From Kitasatospora cineracea (GTDB taxonomy: Bacteria > Actinomycetota > Actinomycetes > Streptomycetales > Streptomycetaceae): 64,000 bases of DNA. The stretch spans positions 2,170,001-2,234,000 of the forward strand of contig NZ_RJVJ01000001.1 in assembly GCF_003751605.1 (NCBI RefSeq). The letters run 5' to 3'. The position numbers and the translations under genes are program-made. Positions 32,088-44,408 of this stretch are shown piece by piece; position 1 is the first letter of the stretch; each line of letters opens with the position of its first letter. Below the pieces are notes generated by a model. The model saw only the letters and a program-made list of their open reading frames with translations, did not search any database and was not told where the DNA came from.

Positions 32088-32456
32088 ACCCGCCCGCCCG
32101 CGCGCGCCCCGCGCCGTACCGCGGCCGCCGCACACTCCGTGCGGCCCGGTCCCGTGCCGGACCCGGACGCCCGCCCACCCGGGCGCACTCCATTTGTTTT
32201 GACCGCCGCCTGTGCGCTAGGTACGCTCTGACCTTGTGCCTGGGGTGTGCCCGGGTCCTTGTGCGTGCCAGCAGATCGGCCGCCGCAGCGGAGACTCCAC
32301 CCGCTCGGTGTGTGCCGTAGCCGCAGCGCAGCTCATGGGATTCCGCGATTCTTCCCCGAAGAAGGCCCAACACACCCGACCGCGTGGGTCGGAGAGTGCG
32401 GGGCCACACCGCAGGTTAGTTCCACCGAGCCTTGGCACACAGAAAACGGAGAAACG
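32088..32456 (+). other. Leader and promoter region of the str operon
   Basis: About 370 bp without a gene. It contains the promoter at 32199-32227 and a leader of roughly 220 nt, including a small hairpin CCGACC/GGTCGG near 32378-32395. Nothing else is recognised. Confidence 0.6.
32199..32227 (+). promoter_or_regulatory. Candidate promoter of rpsL-rpsG-fusA
   Basis: TTGACC (32199-32204), 17-bp spacer, TACGCT (32222-32227). Close to the principal sigma consensus, about 230 bp before rpsL. The best-matching promoter in the window by eye. Confidence 0.7.
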
Positions 32457-32828
32457 GTGCCTACGATCCAGCAGCTGGTCCGAAAGGGCCGGCAGGACAA
32501 GGTCCAGAAGACCAAGACCCCCGCGCTTGAGGCATCGCCCCAGCGCCGCGGTGTCTGCACGCGTGTGTACACGACCACCCCGAAGAAGCCGAACTCGGCT
32601 CTCCGCAAGGTCGCCCGTGTGCGCCTCACCAGCGGGATCGAGGTCACCGCTTACATTCCGGGCGAGGGCCACAACCTGCAGGAGCACTCCATCGTGCTCG
32701 TGCGTGGCGGTCGCGTGAAGGACCTGCCGGGTGTGCGTTACAAGATCATCCGCGGCGCTCTTGACACCCAGGCTGTCAAGAACCGCAAGCAGGCCCGCAG
32801 CCGCTACGGCGCCAAGAAGGAGAAGTAA
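32457..32828 (+). CDS. rpsL: 30S ribosomal protein S12
   Basis: 123 residues, standard. It shapes decoding accuracy at the A site. It has [17 protein letters not shown], whose Lys corresponds to E. coli Lys42/43, and [11 protein letters not shown] with the Lys88 equivalent. Both are unmutated, so it looks streptomycin-sensitive. The GTG at 32457 gives [13 protein letters not shown] and follows GGAGAAAC. It lies 2 bp upstream of rpsG. Confidence 0.98.
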   Translation: MPTIQQLVRKGRQDKVQKTKTPALEASPQRRGVCTRVYTTTPKKPNSALRKVARVRLTSGIEVTAYIPGEGHNLQEHSIVLVRGGRVKDLPGVRYKIIRGALDTQAVKNRKQARSRYGAKKEK

Positions 32829-32830
32829 GA

Positions 32831-33301
32831 ATGCCTCGTAAGGGCCCCGCCCCGAAGCGCCCGGTCATCATCGACCCGGTCTACGGCTCCCCCCTGGTGA
32901 CCTCGCTGGTCAACAAGATCCTGCTGCACGGCAAGCGCTCCACCGCCGAGCGGATCGTCTACGGCGCCCTCGAGGGTGTCCGCGAGAAGACCAGTGCCGA
33001 CCCGGTGATCGCGCTCAAGCGCGCGCTGGAGAACGTCAAGCCGACCCTCGAGGTCAAGTCCCGCCGCGTCGGCGGCGCCACCTACCAGGTGCCGGTCGAG
33101 GTCCGTCCGGGCCGCGCCAACACCCTGGCGCTGCGCTGGCTGGTCGGCTACTCCCGCGCCCGTCGCGAGAAGACCATGACCGAGCGTCTGCTCAACGAGA
33201 TCCTCGACGCCAGCAACGGCCTGGGCGCTTCCGTGAAGCGTCGCGAGGACACCCACAAGATGGCCGAGTCCAACAAGGCCTTCGCGCACTACCGCTGGTA
33301 G
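32831..33301 (+). CDS. rpsG: 30S ribosomal protein S7
   Basis: 156 residues, standard. It nucleates the 30S head and contacts the E site. It starts [35 protein letters not shown] and [17 protein letters not shown] are typical. It is coupled to rpsL by a 2-bp gap, with AGGAGAAG in the rpsL tail as ribosome binding site. It is the translational repressor of this operon in E. coli; no evidence here. Confidence 0.98.
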   Translation: MPRKGPAPKRPVIIDPVYGSPLVTSLVNKILLHGKRSTAERIVYGALEGVREKTSADPVIALKRALENVKPTLEVKSRRVGGATYQVPVEVRPGRANTLALRWLVGYSRARREKTMTERLLNEILDASNGLGASVKRREDTHKMAESNKAFAHYRW

Positions 33302-33340
33302 TCCCAACCCCGTCACTAGACAGAGAGAGAACGAGCCACC

Positions 33341-35446
<2,106 letters not shown>

Positions 35447-35477
35447 CGTCCCGGTAATCGGGATGAATCAGACCCTT

Positions 35478-35518
35478 TAGGCTAGAAGGAGGGCACCCGG
35501 ACGTTTGCCCGTCCGGGT
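35478..35518 (+). promoter_or_regulatory. tuf leader: -10-like box and hairpin
   Basis: TAGGCT at 35478-35483 resembles a -10 box but no good -35 lies 17-18 bp upstream. It is followed by a 9-bp perfect hairpin ACCCGGACG/CGTCCGGGT (35495-35503, 35510-35518). The 207-bp fusA-tuf gap suggests tuf has its own promoter, as reported for streptomycete tuf1; these elements are candidates for it and for leader control. Confidence 0.45.
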
Positions 35519-35653
35519 TCCGCCCGGGAGCCCTCCGGCACCCCCCACCCGCGGGACGGCTACGGGGCGCGACACCAGCGCCCCGTTACCAAAAACCCGA
35601 TCCAGACCAACTGACGTCGTACGGCGTACAGAACTGTCCTCAGGAGGACTGCA

Positions 35654-36847
<1,194 letters not shown>

Positions 36848-36873
36848 TTGCCGATCTGACCCCTGGTCATCCA

Positions 36874-36917
36874 GGAGGGCCCGGCCCCGTCCCGCGAGGG
36901 AGGGGGCCGGGCCCTCC
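36874..36917 (+). terminator. Terminator of tuf
   Basis: Perfect 15-bp GC-rich stem, arms 36874-36888 and 36903-36917, 14-nt loop. It marks the end of the str operon. Confidence 0.85.
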
Positions 36918-36970
36918 GGCGTTCCAGCCCCCGTCGCGCTGCGGGTGGGGGCGAGCGGCACGTGCGGAAC

Positions 36971-37012
36971 GCGAGAGGCGCGGCACCGTGGGAACGGTGA
37001 CGCGCCTCTCGC
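36971..37012 (-). terminator. Terminator of the leftward glycan operon
   Basis: Perfect 12-bp stem GCGAGAGGCGCG (36971-36982) with 37001-37012, containing an inner CACCGT/ACGGTG hairpin. It lies after the acyltransferase stop on the minus strand and separates that operon from tuf. Confidence 0.75.
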
Positions 37013-37042
37013 GCGTCCGGGCCCGGGGCCCGGTTTTGTCGG

Positions 37043-38311
37043 TCAGGCCCGGACCGAGGGGTGGTCCGAGTGGCCGGCCCGGACGCCCTCCGCGTCCTCG
37101 CCCTGCGGACCGGCCGCCGCGGCGGCGGCCGCGCGGCGCTCCTGCCGGCGGGCCAGCGGGCGCGGCGTCCAGTTCTTCAGCCTCATCGCGGGCGATTCGA
37201 CCAGGTACCAGGAGATCGCGGCCAGCACCACCGTCCCGGCCAGCGCGCAGGCGAGGAAGCCGATCTTGCCGTACTTCACGAAGCCGAGCATGGCCAGTGC
37301 CTGCTCCACGGTGAAGCCGTAGATGTAGATGCCGTACGAGAAGTCCCGGTTGCGGCCGATCCGCTGGAACGGGCTCGGCAGCCGGATCGCGAGCCAGAAC
37401 AGCAGGTAGGCGAAGGCCGGGTAGCCGATCACGAACAGGCCGCCGTAGCGCATGGTGACGGCCAGGGCGACCAGCGAGAGCAGGGCCAGCCCGTCGTGCA
37501 CCGGGACCTTCTCCCGGTAGAGCTGGACGGTCGCGCCCAGCAGGAAGACGAAGCCCAGGTGGATCAGGAAGTGCGTCGACATCGGGCCCAGCAGCGGCAC
37601 GTTGACCGAGGTGCTCATGTCGCCGGGGATGCCGTGGCGCATGCTCGGCGCGTCCAGCCAGTCGTTGACGATCAGCACCCAGAGCGCGAGCGCGGCCAGC
37701 GGCACGAAGCGGCGGGCCTTGAGCAGCACGCCGCCGGCCGCGAGCATGCCGACCATCACGTAGCAGAGCAGCTCGTACTTGAGCGACCACAGCGCGCCGT
37801 TCACGCTCTGGTCGTGGTTGGTGCCCCGGTGGACGCCGTCGGCGATGACGCCGGAGACGTCCCAGCCGCTGGTCAGCGAGGTGTTCCAGGTGCCCTTCAG
37901 GTAGTGCCAGGGTCCGGCCGGGTGGTTCCAGAAGCCGTCCATGGTGCCGTGCAGGTACTGGTACAGCAGCGGCATGATCACCAGGGTGGAGATCAGCAGC
38001 GACCCCCACAGCCCGGGCATGATGCGCAGCACCCGGTGCCAGCTGTAGCGGCCGATGCCGGTCCGCCGGCCACTGCCGGTGATCATGAAGCCGGAGAGCA
38101 CGAAGAAGCCGACCACCGCCATCTTCCCGATGTCGGTCTGCTCGCCGCTGTGCTTCCACAGCGGGTCGAGGTGCCCGTAGCCCAGCGGGTACAGGTGCGA
38201 GACCACCACGGAGGTAGCCAGCGCCAGTCGCAGCAGGCCGAAACTGTTGGCGCGGCCGGAGAAAAGCTCCGCCAGGGTGCCGCGGGAGCGGAGCAGTCCG
38301 TTGGATCTCAT
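37043..38311 (-). CDS. Membrane acyltransferase, OafA/YrhL type
   Basis: 422 residues with about ten transmembrane helices, acyltransferase_3 family. Such enzymes O-acetylate sugars of surface or secreted glycans. Typical features are an N-terminal SFGLLRLALATSVVVSHLYPLG with a His, FFVLSGFMITGS (His/Ser core), NGALWSLKYELLCYV, and a basic Ala-rich tail (RRQERRAAAAAAAGP). ATG at 38311. It is the last gene of the minus-strand sugar operon beginning at rfbA. The substrate is probably the glycan made by this locus. Confidence 0.87.
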   Translation of the reverse strand: MRSNGLLRSRGTLAELFSGRANSFGLLRLALATSVVVSHLYPLGYGHLDPLWKHSGEQTDIGKMAVVGFFVLSGFMITGSGRRTGIGRYSWHRVLRIMPGLWGSLLISTLVIMPLLYQYLHGTMDGFWNHPAGPWHYLKGTWNTSLTSGWDVSGVIADGVHRGTNHDQSVNGALWSLKYELLCYVMVGMLAAGGVLLKARRFVPLAALALWVLIVNDWLDAPSMRHGIPGDMSTSVNVPLLGPMSTHFLIHLGFVFLLGATVQLYREKVPVHDGLALLSLVALAVTMRYGGLFVIGYPAFAYLLFWLAIRLPSPFQRIGRNRDFSYGIYIYGFTVEQALAMLGFVKYGKIGFLACALAGTVVLAAISWYLVESPAMRLKNWTPRPLARRQERRAAAAAAAGPQGEDAEGVRAGHSDHPSVRA

Positions 38312-38342
38312 GTGTTCCTCGGTGGAATCGGGAGGCAGGGGG

Positions 38343-39293
38343 CTATCGGGTGGCGGTGCGGGCCCGCCACAGGTCGGCGACGCCGTCGGCCAGGGTCCGG
38401 GTGGGGGCCCAGCCGAGCTGCTCGCGGGCCAGCGAGACGTCCATCTGCTGCCACTCCGTCTCCGGGCCGGTGCCGTCGGGTGCGGGCACCTCGGTGATCT
38501 CGACGGGCACCCCGCTGGCCTCGATCAGCAGCTCCACCAGGACCCGGGCGGCGGTGGCCCGGCCGGTGCCGACGTTGATCACCGGAACGGTGGTGCGGGC
38601 GCCGATCGCGGCCAGCACCGCGTCCACGGTGTCGGCCAGGTCGACGAAGTCGCGCTGCGCGGTCAGCGGCTGCAGCGACAGCTGCGCGGTGCGCCCGGCC
38701 AGCCGGGCCTCGTCCAGCTTCGCGGCCATCACGCCGAGCAGGCTGTGCCCGGGCTGGCCGGCGCCGACCACGTTGCCCAGCCGCAGCGTCACGGCGTCGA
38801 TCCGGCCGTCCGCGACCGCCCGGGTGATCGTCTCGGTGGCGGCCAGCTTCAGCTTGCCGTACTCCATCACCGGCGCCGGCGCGTCGTCCTCGCGCCGGCT
38901 GGTGCCGATCGGGGCCATGCCGTACTCGTGCACGGTGCCCAGGTGCACCAGCCGGGCCGGGCGGGACATCGCGGCGACCGCCTCGACCAGCCGGTCGACC
39001 AGCACCACGTTGGCCTCGTGCATCTGCTCGTCGTTCAGGCCCCACATGCCGCCGGCCGCGTTGACCACGGCGTCGACGCCCTCCCGGTCCAGCAGCGCGG
39101 CCAGCTCGGCGGGGGCGGTGGCGGACAGGTCCACGGAGGCGAAGCGCCCGGCCGGCGGGTCGGCGGGCACCGTCCGGGCCAGGGTGAGCACCTGGTGGCC
39201 GCGCTCGGCCAGCCGGGCGCACAGCACCCGGCCGATGAACCCGGTGCCGCCGAGGACGGCCACCCGGGCGGGAGCGGAGGGGGGAACGGACAT
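38343..39293 (-). CDS. NAD-dependent sugar epimerase/ketoreductase (extended SDR)
   Basis: 316 residues. The Rossmann motif GGTGFIG lies near residue 13, and YGKLK carries the catalytic Tyr and Lys. VNVGTGRATAARVLVELL near the C-terminus is typical of nucleotide-sugar SDRs. It resembles 4-ketoreductases of deoxysugar pathways more than RmlD. Because rmlA, rmlB and rmlC are in the same locus and no RmlD-like gene is seen, it may reduce the 4-keto sugar, or act as an epimerase. ATG at 39293; a TTG 9 bp upstream is possible. Confidence 0.8.
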   Translation of the reverse strand: MSVPPSAPARVAVLGGTGFIGRVLCARLAERGHQVLTLARTVPADPPAGRFASVDLSATAPAELAALLDREGVDAVVNAAGGMWGLNDEQMHEANVVLVDRLVEAVAAMSRPARLVHLGTVHEYGMAPIGTSRREDDAPAPVMEYGKLKLAATETITRAVADGRIDAVTLRLGNVVGAGQPGHSLLGVMAAKLDEARLAGRTAQLSLQPLTAQRDFVDLADTVDAVLAAIGARTTVPVINVGTGRATAARVLVELLIEASGVPVEITEVPAPDGTGPETEWQQMDVSLAREQLGWAPTRTLADGVADLWRARTATR

Positions 39294-39324
39294 GGCGCGC
39301 AACTCTCCTAGGGGACGGGGGACT

Positions 39325-40224
39325 TCAGCGGCCGCGGCCGGAGCCGGCCGCGGCGTTCTTCAGCAGCGACTTCGCGCCCTTCCACTGCTTGGCCCTGAGT
39401 GCCCCGGGCACCAGGGTCAGCGCGTGGATGCGGGCCGAGATGTGCAGTCGGGACGCCTTCGCGGCGCGGTGCCAGCCCTGCGCGTCCAGCCGGTCGGCGG
39501 CGTCCAGGAAGTAGCGGTGCGCCTCGGCGAAGCGGTGCCCGGAGAACGCCGAGGTGGCGGAGACCGACAGGTGCCGGCGGTACTGGAAGCTGCGCACGTC
39601 GTCGATGGCCATCTCCTCGCCGGCCTGCAGCAGGTCGATCACCAGCGCCAGGTCCTGGATGATCTCCAGGTTGTCCCGGAAGCCGGTGCCCTTGACCGCG
39701 TCGGTGCGCCAGCAGATCGACGGGAAGTACAGCCAGTTGCCCTTCAGCAGGCTGACCGCCAGCTCCTCGCCGCCCATCGTGTACCGGCCGGTGCGCCGGG
39801 GTGCGTACAGCCGCCGCTTGGCCTCGTCGGCCAGCGAGCTGGCGGGCTTCCCGTCGCCGTCGATCACCTCGACGCCGGGCTGGATCATCGCCACGCCGGG
39901 GAAGGCCTCGATCGAGGTCCGGACGTTCGCCACGTAGTTCGGCAGCATCACGTCGTCGGTGCCCATGAACACCAGGTACTCGTACTCGGCCAGCCCCAGG
40001 CACTTGCGGTAGTTGCCGGTCACGCCGAGGTTCTGCTCGTTGCGGAAGTACCGCACCCGCGGGTCGCCGAGCTGCTCGAACCACTCCGGGACGCCCGGCT
40101 CCTTGCCGTCGTCGACGACGGTCAGGCGCCAGTCCCGGTCGGTCTGGGCCAGGACGCTCCGTACCGCCTCCTGCATCAGGGCGACATTGCCGTAGTAGGG
40201 GAGCAGCACATCGAGCGTGGTCAT
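39325..40224 (-). CDS. Glycosyltransferase family 2
   Basis: 299 residues, GT-A fold. MTTLDVLLPYYGNVALMQEAVRSVLAQTDRDW starts the nucleotide-sugar domain. Metal-binding acidic motifs are VVDDGKE and FMGTDDVM. The C-terminus is basic (KQWKGAKSLLKN). It transfers an activated sugar onto an acceptor in glycan assembly. ATG at 40224; an upstream start five residues longer is possible. It lies between the rfbC gene and the SDR gene in one operon. Confidence 0.87.
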   Translation of the reverse strand: MTTLDVLLPYYGNVALMQEAVRSVLAQTDRDWRLTVVDDGKEPGVPEWFEQLGDPRVRYFRNEQNLGVTGNYRKCLGLAEYEYLVFMGTDDVMLPNYVANVRTSIEAFPGVAMIQPGVEVIDGDGKPASSLADEAKRRLYAPRRTGRYTMGGEELAVSLLKGNWLYFPSICWRTDAVKGTGFRDNLEIIQDLALVIDLLQAGEEMAIDDVRSFQYRRHLSVSATSAFSGHRFAEAHRYFLDAADRLDAQGWHRAAKASRLHISARIHALTLVPGALRAKQWKGAKSLLKNAAAGSGRGR

Positions 40225-40346
40225 GTCGGGGCACATCCGCGGAGGTGAGTGGGAGGGCCCGGGGGCCCGGCGGCGGGCCCATCATACGTGCGCGCCCCGT
40301 GGCCGAACGGGTCGGCGGCGGGGCGCGCGGGCGGCTCCGGGACGGC

Positions 40347-40946
40347 TCAGTCCTGCCGCAGACTCCGGTAGAACTCCTGGCACTTGCCGTACTCGGGCAG
40401 CAGGCCGGAGGCGAGCGCCTCGGCCAGCGTGGGCGCCTCGGCGTCCTTCGCGGACAGCTGCGGGTCCTCCACCGGCCACTCGATGCCGAGCTCCGGGTCG
40501 AGCGGGTGCACGCCGTGCTCGCCGGTCGGGTTGTAGGTCTCCGAGCAGACGTAGGACAGCGTCGCGTCGTCGGTCAGCGCGCAGAAGCCGTGGCCCAGGC
40601 CCTCGGGGATGTACACCGAGCGGCGGTCGGCGTCGTCGAGCCGGACGAACTCCCACTTCCCGAACGCGGGGGAGCCGACCCGCAGGTCGACGACCACGTC
40701 CAGCACCGCGCCGCGCACGCAGCTGACGTACTTGGCCTGGCCGGGCGGCACGTCGGCGAAGTGCACGCCGCGCACCACGCCCTTCGCGGAGACCGACAGG
40801 TTGCCCTGGGCGAGGCGCAGCGGGTGCCCGACCACCTCGGACAGCTTGTCGAAGCGGTACCACTCCATGAACAGGCCGCGCGGGTCGCCGAACTGCTGCG
40901 GGGTGACCTCGAAGGCGCCGGGGATCGACAGTTCGCGGAACTTCAC
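40347..40946 (-). CDS. rfbC: dTDP-4-dehydrorhamnose 3,5-epimerase
   Basis: 199 residues. It inverts C3 and C5 of dTDP-4-keto-6-deoxyglucose. Cupin fold: [31 protein letters not shown] carries the catalytic His and Asp, [25 protein letters not shown] follows. The start is GTG at 40946, overlapping the rfbA stop (GTGA). It is usually called rmlC. Product then goes to a 4-ketoreductase. Confidence 0.95.
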   Translation of the reverse strand: MKFRELSIPGAFEVTPQQFGDPRGLFMEWYRFDKLSEVVGHPLRLAQGNLSVSAKGVVRGVHFADVPPGQAKYVSCVRGAVLDVVVDLRVGSPAFGKWEFVRLDDADRRSVYIPEGLGHGFCALTDDATLSYVCSETYNPTGEHGVHPLDPELGIEWPVEDPQLSAKDAEAPTLAEALASGLLPEYGKCQEFYRSLRQD

Positions 40947-41818
40947 CGGGGGTTCTCCTCGTCCAGCAGGGCCAGCAGGTACTCGCCGTACCCGCTCTTG
41001 GTGAGCGGTTCGGCCAGGGCGCGCAGCTGCGCGTCGTCGATCAGTCCGGCCCGCCAGGCGGTCTCCTCCAGGCAGCCGATCTTGAAGCCCTGCCGCTCCT
41101 CGATGACCCGGACGAACTCGGAGGCCTGCACCATCGACACGAAGGTGCCGGTGTCCAGCCAGGCGGTGCCCCGGTCCAGCGTGGTGACGTGGAGCTGGCC
41201 GCGCCGCAGGTACTCCTCGTTGACCGAGGTGATCTCCAGCTCGCCGCGGGCGCTGGGCTCCAGCTCCGCCGCTATCCCGACCACCTGGTTGTCGTAGAAG
41301 TACAGGCCGGGCACCGCGTAGCGGGACTTCGGCTTCGCCGGCTTCTCCTCGATGGACAGCACCCGCCCGTCCTCGGCGAACTCCACCACGCCGTACGCGG
41401 TCGGGTCGGCCACCGGGTAGGCGAAGACCCGGCCGCCCTCGGGCGAGGTGTGCTGGGCGAGCCGGGTGCCCAGCCCGGAGCCGTGGAAGATGTTGTCCCC
41501 GAGGATCAGCGCCACCGACTCGTCGCCGATGAAGTCCGCGCCCAGCACGAAGGCCTGGGCGATGCCCTCGGGCTTCTCCTGCACCGCGTACTCCAGCCGC
41601 AGGCCGAACTGCGAGCCGTCGCCGAGCAGCCGCTCGAACTGGTCCCGGTCCTGCGGGGTGGTGATGATCAGGACCTCGCGGATGCCCGCCATCACCAGGG
41701 TGGAGAGCGGGTAGTAGATCATGGGCTTGTCGAAGACCGGCAGCAGCTGCTTCGAGACGGCCCGGGTCAGCGGCCAGAGCCGCGAGCCGGTGCCGCCTGC
41801 CAGGAGGATTCCACGCAT
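40943..41818 (-). CDS. rfbA: Glucose-1-phosphate thymidylyltransferase
   Basis: 291 residues. It makes dTDP-glucose from glucose-1-phosphate and dTTP, the first step of dTDP-deoxysugar synthesis. [39 protein letters not shown] is diagnostic (cut here by name: rmlA family), with GDNIFHG and [12 protein letters not shown] also present. ATG at 41818. It is the first gene of the leftward operon rfbA-rfbC-GT2-SDR-acyltransferase and lies divergent from rfbB. Confidence 0.96.
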   Translation of the reverse strand: MRGILLAGGTGSRLWPLTRAVSKQLLPVFDKPMIYYPLSTLVMAGIREVLIITTPQDRDQFERLLGDGSQFGLRLEYAVQEKPEGIAQAFVLGADFIGDESVALILGDNIFHGSGLGTRLAQHTSPEGGRVFAYPVADPTAYGVVEFAEDGRVLSIEEKPAKPKSRYAVPGLYFYDNQVVGIAAELEPSARGELEITSVNEEYLRRGQLHVTTLDRGTAWLDTGTFVSMVQASEFVRVIEERQGFKIGCLEETAWRAGLIDDAQLRALAEPLTKSGYGEYLLALLDEENPR

Positions 41819-41829
41819 GCGGGCAGCTT

Positions 41830-41916
41830 AGACCGACCGGCACATGGAGGGCGGCACCGCCCGGACTCGGCCCTCACCCCGCTCCTTCCCCCATCCCTCC
41901 ACGTGCCGGTCGGTCT
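41830..41916. repeat. 21-bp inverted repeat between rfbA and rfbB
   Basis: Arms 41830-41850 and 41896-41916 are reverse complements at 20 of 21 positions (single mismatch at the 15th base), 45 bp apart. They begin with AGACCGACCGGCAC. The repeat lies 12 bp upstream of the rfbA start and 72 bp before rfbB, where divergent promoters must be. It could be a paired operator or a long RNA hairpin in either leader. Confidence 0.85.
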
Positions 41917-41987
41917 TACGGGGCCCGGCGGGGGCGGGGGAGACCGAGGGCGGGGGCCCGGGGCCCGGCGGGTAGACTGCCGCCACT

Positions 41988-42965
41988 ATGCGCATCCTCG
42001 TGACCGGCGGAGCCGGCTTCATCGGTTCGGAGTTCGTCCGCCAGCTCCTCGGCGCGGATCCGGCCGCCCAGATCACCGTCCTCGACAAGCTCACCTACTC
42101 GGGCGTCGAGGCCAACCTCGCCCCGGTCGCGGGCCACGCGGGCTACGCCTTCATAAAGGCCGACATCTGCGACCCGGAGGCCGTCGACGCCGCGATGGCC
42201 GGCCACGACGTGGTGGTGCACTTCGCCGCCGAGTCGCACGTCGACCGCTCCATCGAGGGCGCCGGCCCGTTCGTCACCACCAACGTGCTGGGCACCCAGG
42301 TCCTGCTGGACGCCGCCCGCAAGCACGGCGTCGGCCGCTTCGTGCACGTCTCCACCGACGAGGTGTACGGCTCGATCTCCGAGGGCTCCTGGACCGAGAC
42401 CTGGCCGCTGGTCCCGAACTCCCCGTACTCGGCCTCCAAGGCCGCCTCCGACCTGCTGGCGCTGGCCTACCACCGCACCCACGGCATGGACGTGGTGGTC
42501 ACCCGCTGCTCCAACAACTACGGGCACTACCAGTTCCCGGAGAAGGTCATCCCGCTGTTCACCACCAACCTGCTGGACGGCCGGAAGGTCCCGCTGTACG
42601 GCGACGGCGGCAACATCCGCGACTGGCTGCACGTCTCCGACCACTGCCGCGGCATCGAACTGGCCATGAACAAGGGCCGGGCCGGCGAGGTCTACAACAT
42701 CGGCGGCGGCACCGAGCTGACCAACAAGGAGCTCACCGGCCTGCTGCTGGAAGCGGCCGGCGCCGACTGGGACCGGGTCGAGCGGGTCGCCGACCGCAAG
42801 GGCCACGACCTGCGCTACTCGCTGGACATCAGCAAGATCAGCGAGGAGCTCGGCTACACCCCGCAGGTCCGCTTCGAGGACGGGCTGGCGGCCACCCTCG
42901 CCTGGTACCGCGACAACCGCGACTGGTGGGAGCCGCTCAAGGCCCGCACCGGTCTCCAGGGCTGA
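41988..42965 (+). CDS. rfbB: dTDP-glucose 4,6-dehydratase
   Basis: 325 residues. It converts dTDP-glucose to dTDP-4-keto-6-deoxyglucose. Rossmann motif GGAGFIG (7-13), HFAAESHVDRSI, and catalytic Tyr147/Lys151 in YSASKAASD; NNYGHYQFPEK and VEDHCRG-like VSDHCRGIELAM are typical. ATG at 41988. It begins the rightward set that continues with the flippase gene 23 bp on. Confidence 0.96.
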   Translation: MRILVTGGAGFIGSEFVRQLLGADPAAQITVLDKLTYSGVEANLAPVAGHAGYAFIKADICDPEAVDAAMAGHDVVVHFAAESHVDRSIEGAGPFVTTNVLGTQVLLDAARKHGVGRFVHVSTDEVYGSISEGSWTETWPLVPNSPYSASKAASDLLALAYHRTHGMDVVVTRCSNNYGHYQFPEKVIPLFTTNLLDGRKVPLYGDGGNIRDWLHVSDHCRGIELAMNKGRAGEVYNIGGGTELTNKELTGLLLEAAGADWDRVERVADRKGHDLRYSLDISKISEELGYTPQVRFEDGLAATLAWYRDNRDWWEPLKARTGLQG

Positions 42966-42988
42966 GCCGCGGAGAGGGAACCGTTCCC

Positions 42989-44329
42989 GTGAGCAACCCG
43001 ATCGGCAAGCTGCTCGGCGCGCTGCCCCCCGGCGTCCGGCTGGTCGCCGGGGGCACCGTCGTCCTCGGCGCGTCCTCGTACATCTACCTGGCCCTGGCCG
43101 GCTACAGCCTGGACAAGAGCCAGGTGGCGGGGATCTCGGTGCTGTGGACCGTGGTCATGTCCGTCGGCTACGGGCTGTTCACCCCGGTCGAGCTGGAGCT
43201 CAACCGGCTGGTCTCCACCCGCGACGCGGTCGGCCAGGGGCCGCTGGCCGCCGCCCGCCGGGTCCTGGTGTTCACCGGGGCCGTGCTGGCCCTGGTGCTC
43301 GCGGTGATCGCCGCCGCCGCCCGGCCGATCGCCGACGCGCTGTTCTCCGGCGACCTCGGACTGGTGGTCGGCCTGGCCGGCGCGATGGTCGGACTGGCCG
43401 TCAGCTCGGTGGTCCGTGGCGTGCTGGCCGGCCTCGGCCGGTTCAAGCCCTACGGCCGGCAGCTCGCCGTCGACGGCGGCCTGCGGATCCTGCTGGCCGC
43501 GCTGCTCCCGCTGGCCGGCCTGCACTCGGCGGTCGCCTTCAGCCTGATCCTGGTGGCCGCGCCGCTGGCCGCCTCGGTGATCGGCCTGCGCGGCGTGCTG
43601 GCCGACCGCCGCGGCGGCCCGGCGCCGAGCTGGCCCGCGGTGGTCCGCGGGGTCGGCATGCTGACCGGCTCGACCCTGCTGTCCCAGCTGATGGTCAACG
43701 CCGCGGTGGTCAGCGTGAAGCTGCTCGCACCGCACGACAACGACCTGGTCTCCGCCCTGCTGAACGCCGTGGTGCTGGCCCGGGTCCCGCTGTTCGCCTA
43801 CGCCGCGATCCAGGCCTCGCTGGTCTCCGCGCTCTCCGGCGCGGCCGCGGTGGGCGACCACGCGGAGTTCCGGCGCACCCTCACCCGGACGGGGGGGATC
43901 GTGGCCGCGATGTGCGCGCTGGCCGGCCTCCCGACCGTCCTGCTCGGGCCCGACCTGATCCGGTTGGCCTTCAACGCGGCCCCGGTGCTGGACCGCGCGG
44001 ACTTCCTCTGGCTGGTCCTGGGCACGCTGTTCTTCATGCTGGCCACGGTGTTCGGCCAGGCCCTGCTCTCCGTCGGTCGGCACCGGCAGCAGCTGTTCTC
44101 CTGGCTGGCGGGCACCATTGTCCTGGCGGCCGTGACGCTGTTGCCCGGGCAGGTGGCACCGCGGGCAGAATTCGGCTACCTGGCTGGTGCCGCGATCAGC
44201 GCTGCTGGCATGCTGTGGTCGCTGGTTCGTTCGCTGTCCCACGGCCGGCGCCCAGCAGCCGACCGGGCGGCCGACGAACGGCACCCCGCACCGGCCGTAC
44301 CCGGTACCTCGGACCGTTATGCGCGGTAG
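42989..44329 (+). CDS. Polysaccharide flippase-like membrane protein (MOP superfamily)
   Basis: 446 residues with about 12-14 transmembrane helices. It resembles Wzx/MurJ-type exporters: VLWTVVMSVGYGLFTPVELELNRLVS, RGVLAGLGRFKPYGRQLAVDGGLRI and LGTLFFMLATVFGQALLSVGRHR. It probably moves lipid-linked oligosaccharide across the membrane. The GTG at 42989 follows GGAGAGGGA. The C-terminal 35 residues are polar. It sits between rfbB and the DUF2304-glycosyltransferase pair. Confidence 0.82.
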   Translation: MSNPIGKLLGALPPGVRLVAGGTVVLGASSYIYLALAGYSLDKSQVAGISVLWTVVMSVGYGLFTPVELELNRLVSTRDAVGQGPLAAARRVLVFTGAVLALVLAVIAAAARPIADALFSGDLGLVVGLAGAMVGLAVSSVVRGVLAGLGRFKPYGRQLAVDGGLRILLAALLPLAGLHSAVAFSLILVAAPLAASVIGLRGVLADRRGGPAPSWPAVVRGVGMLTGSTLLSQLMVNAAVVSVKLLAPHDNDLVSALLNAVVLARVPLFAYAAIQASLVSALSGAAAVGDHAEFRRTLTRTGGIVAAMCALAGLPTVLLGPDLIRLAFNAAPVLDRADFLWLVLGTLFFMLATVFGQALLSVGRHRQQLFSWLAGTIVLAAVTLLPGQVAPRAEFGYLAGAAISAAGMLWSLVRSLSHGRRPAADRAADERHPAPAVPGTSDRYAR

Positions 44330-44408
44330 GCGTCGGACGTTTCGCACGGCACGACGGAGAACGTGCTGCGACCGCCGCGCCCACCGCCGCTGAAAGGCGA
44401 ATCTTGTC

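Noticed and set aside
32236..32456. Small open frames in the str leader
   Set aside because: No family resemblance; the sequence fits a leader RNA.
42000..42960. Coding on the minus strand opposite rfbB
   Set aside because: rfbB is unmistakable on the plus strand; the opposite frame is a shadow.
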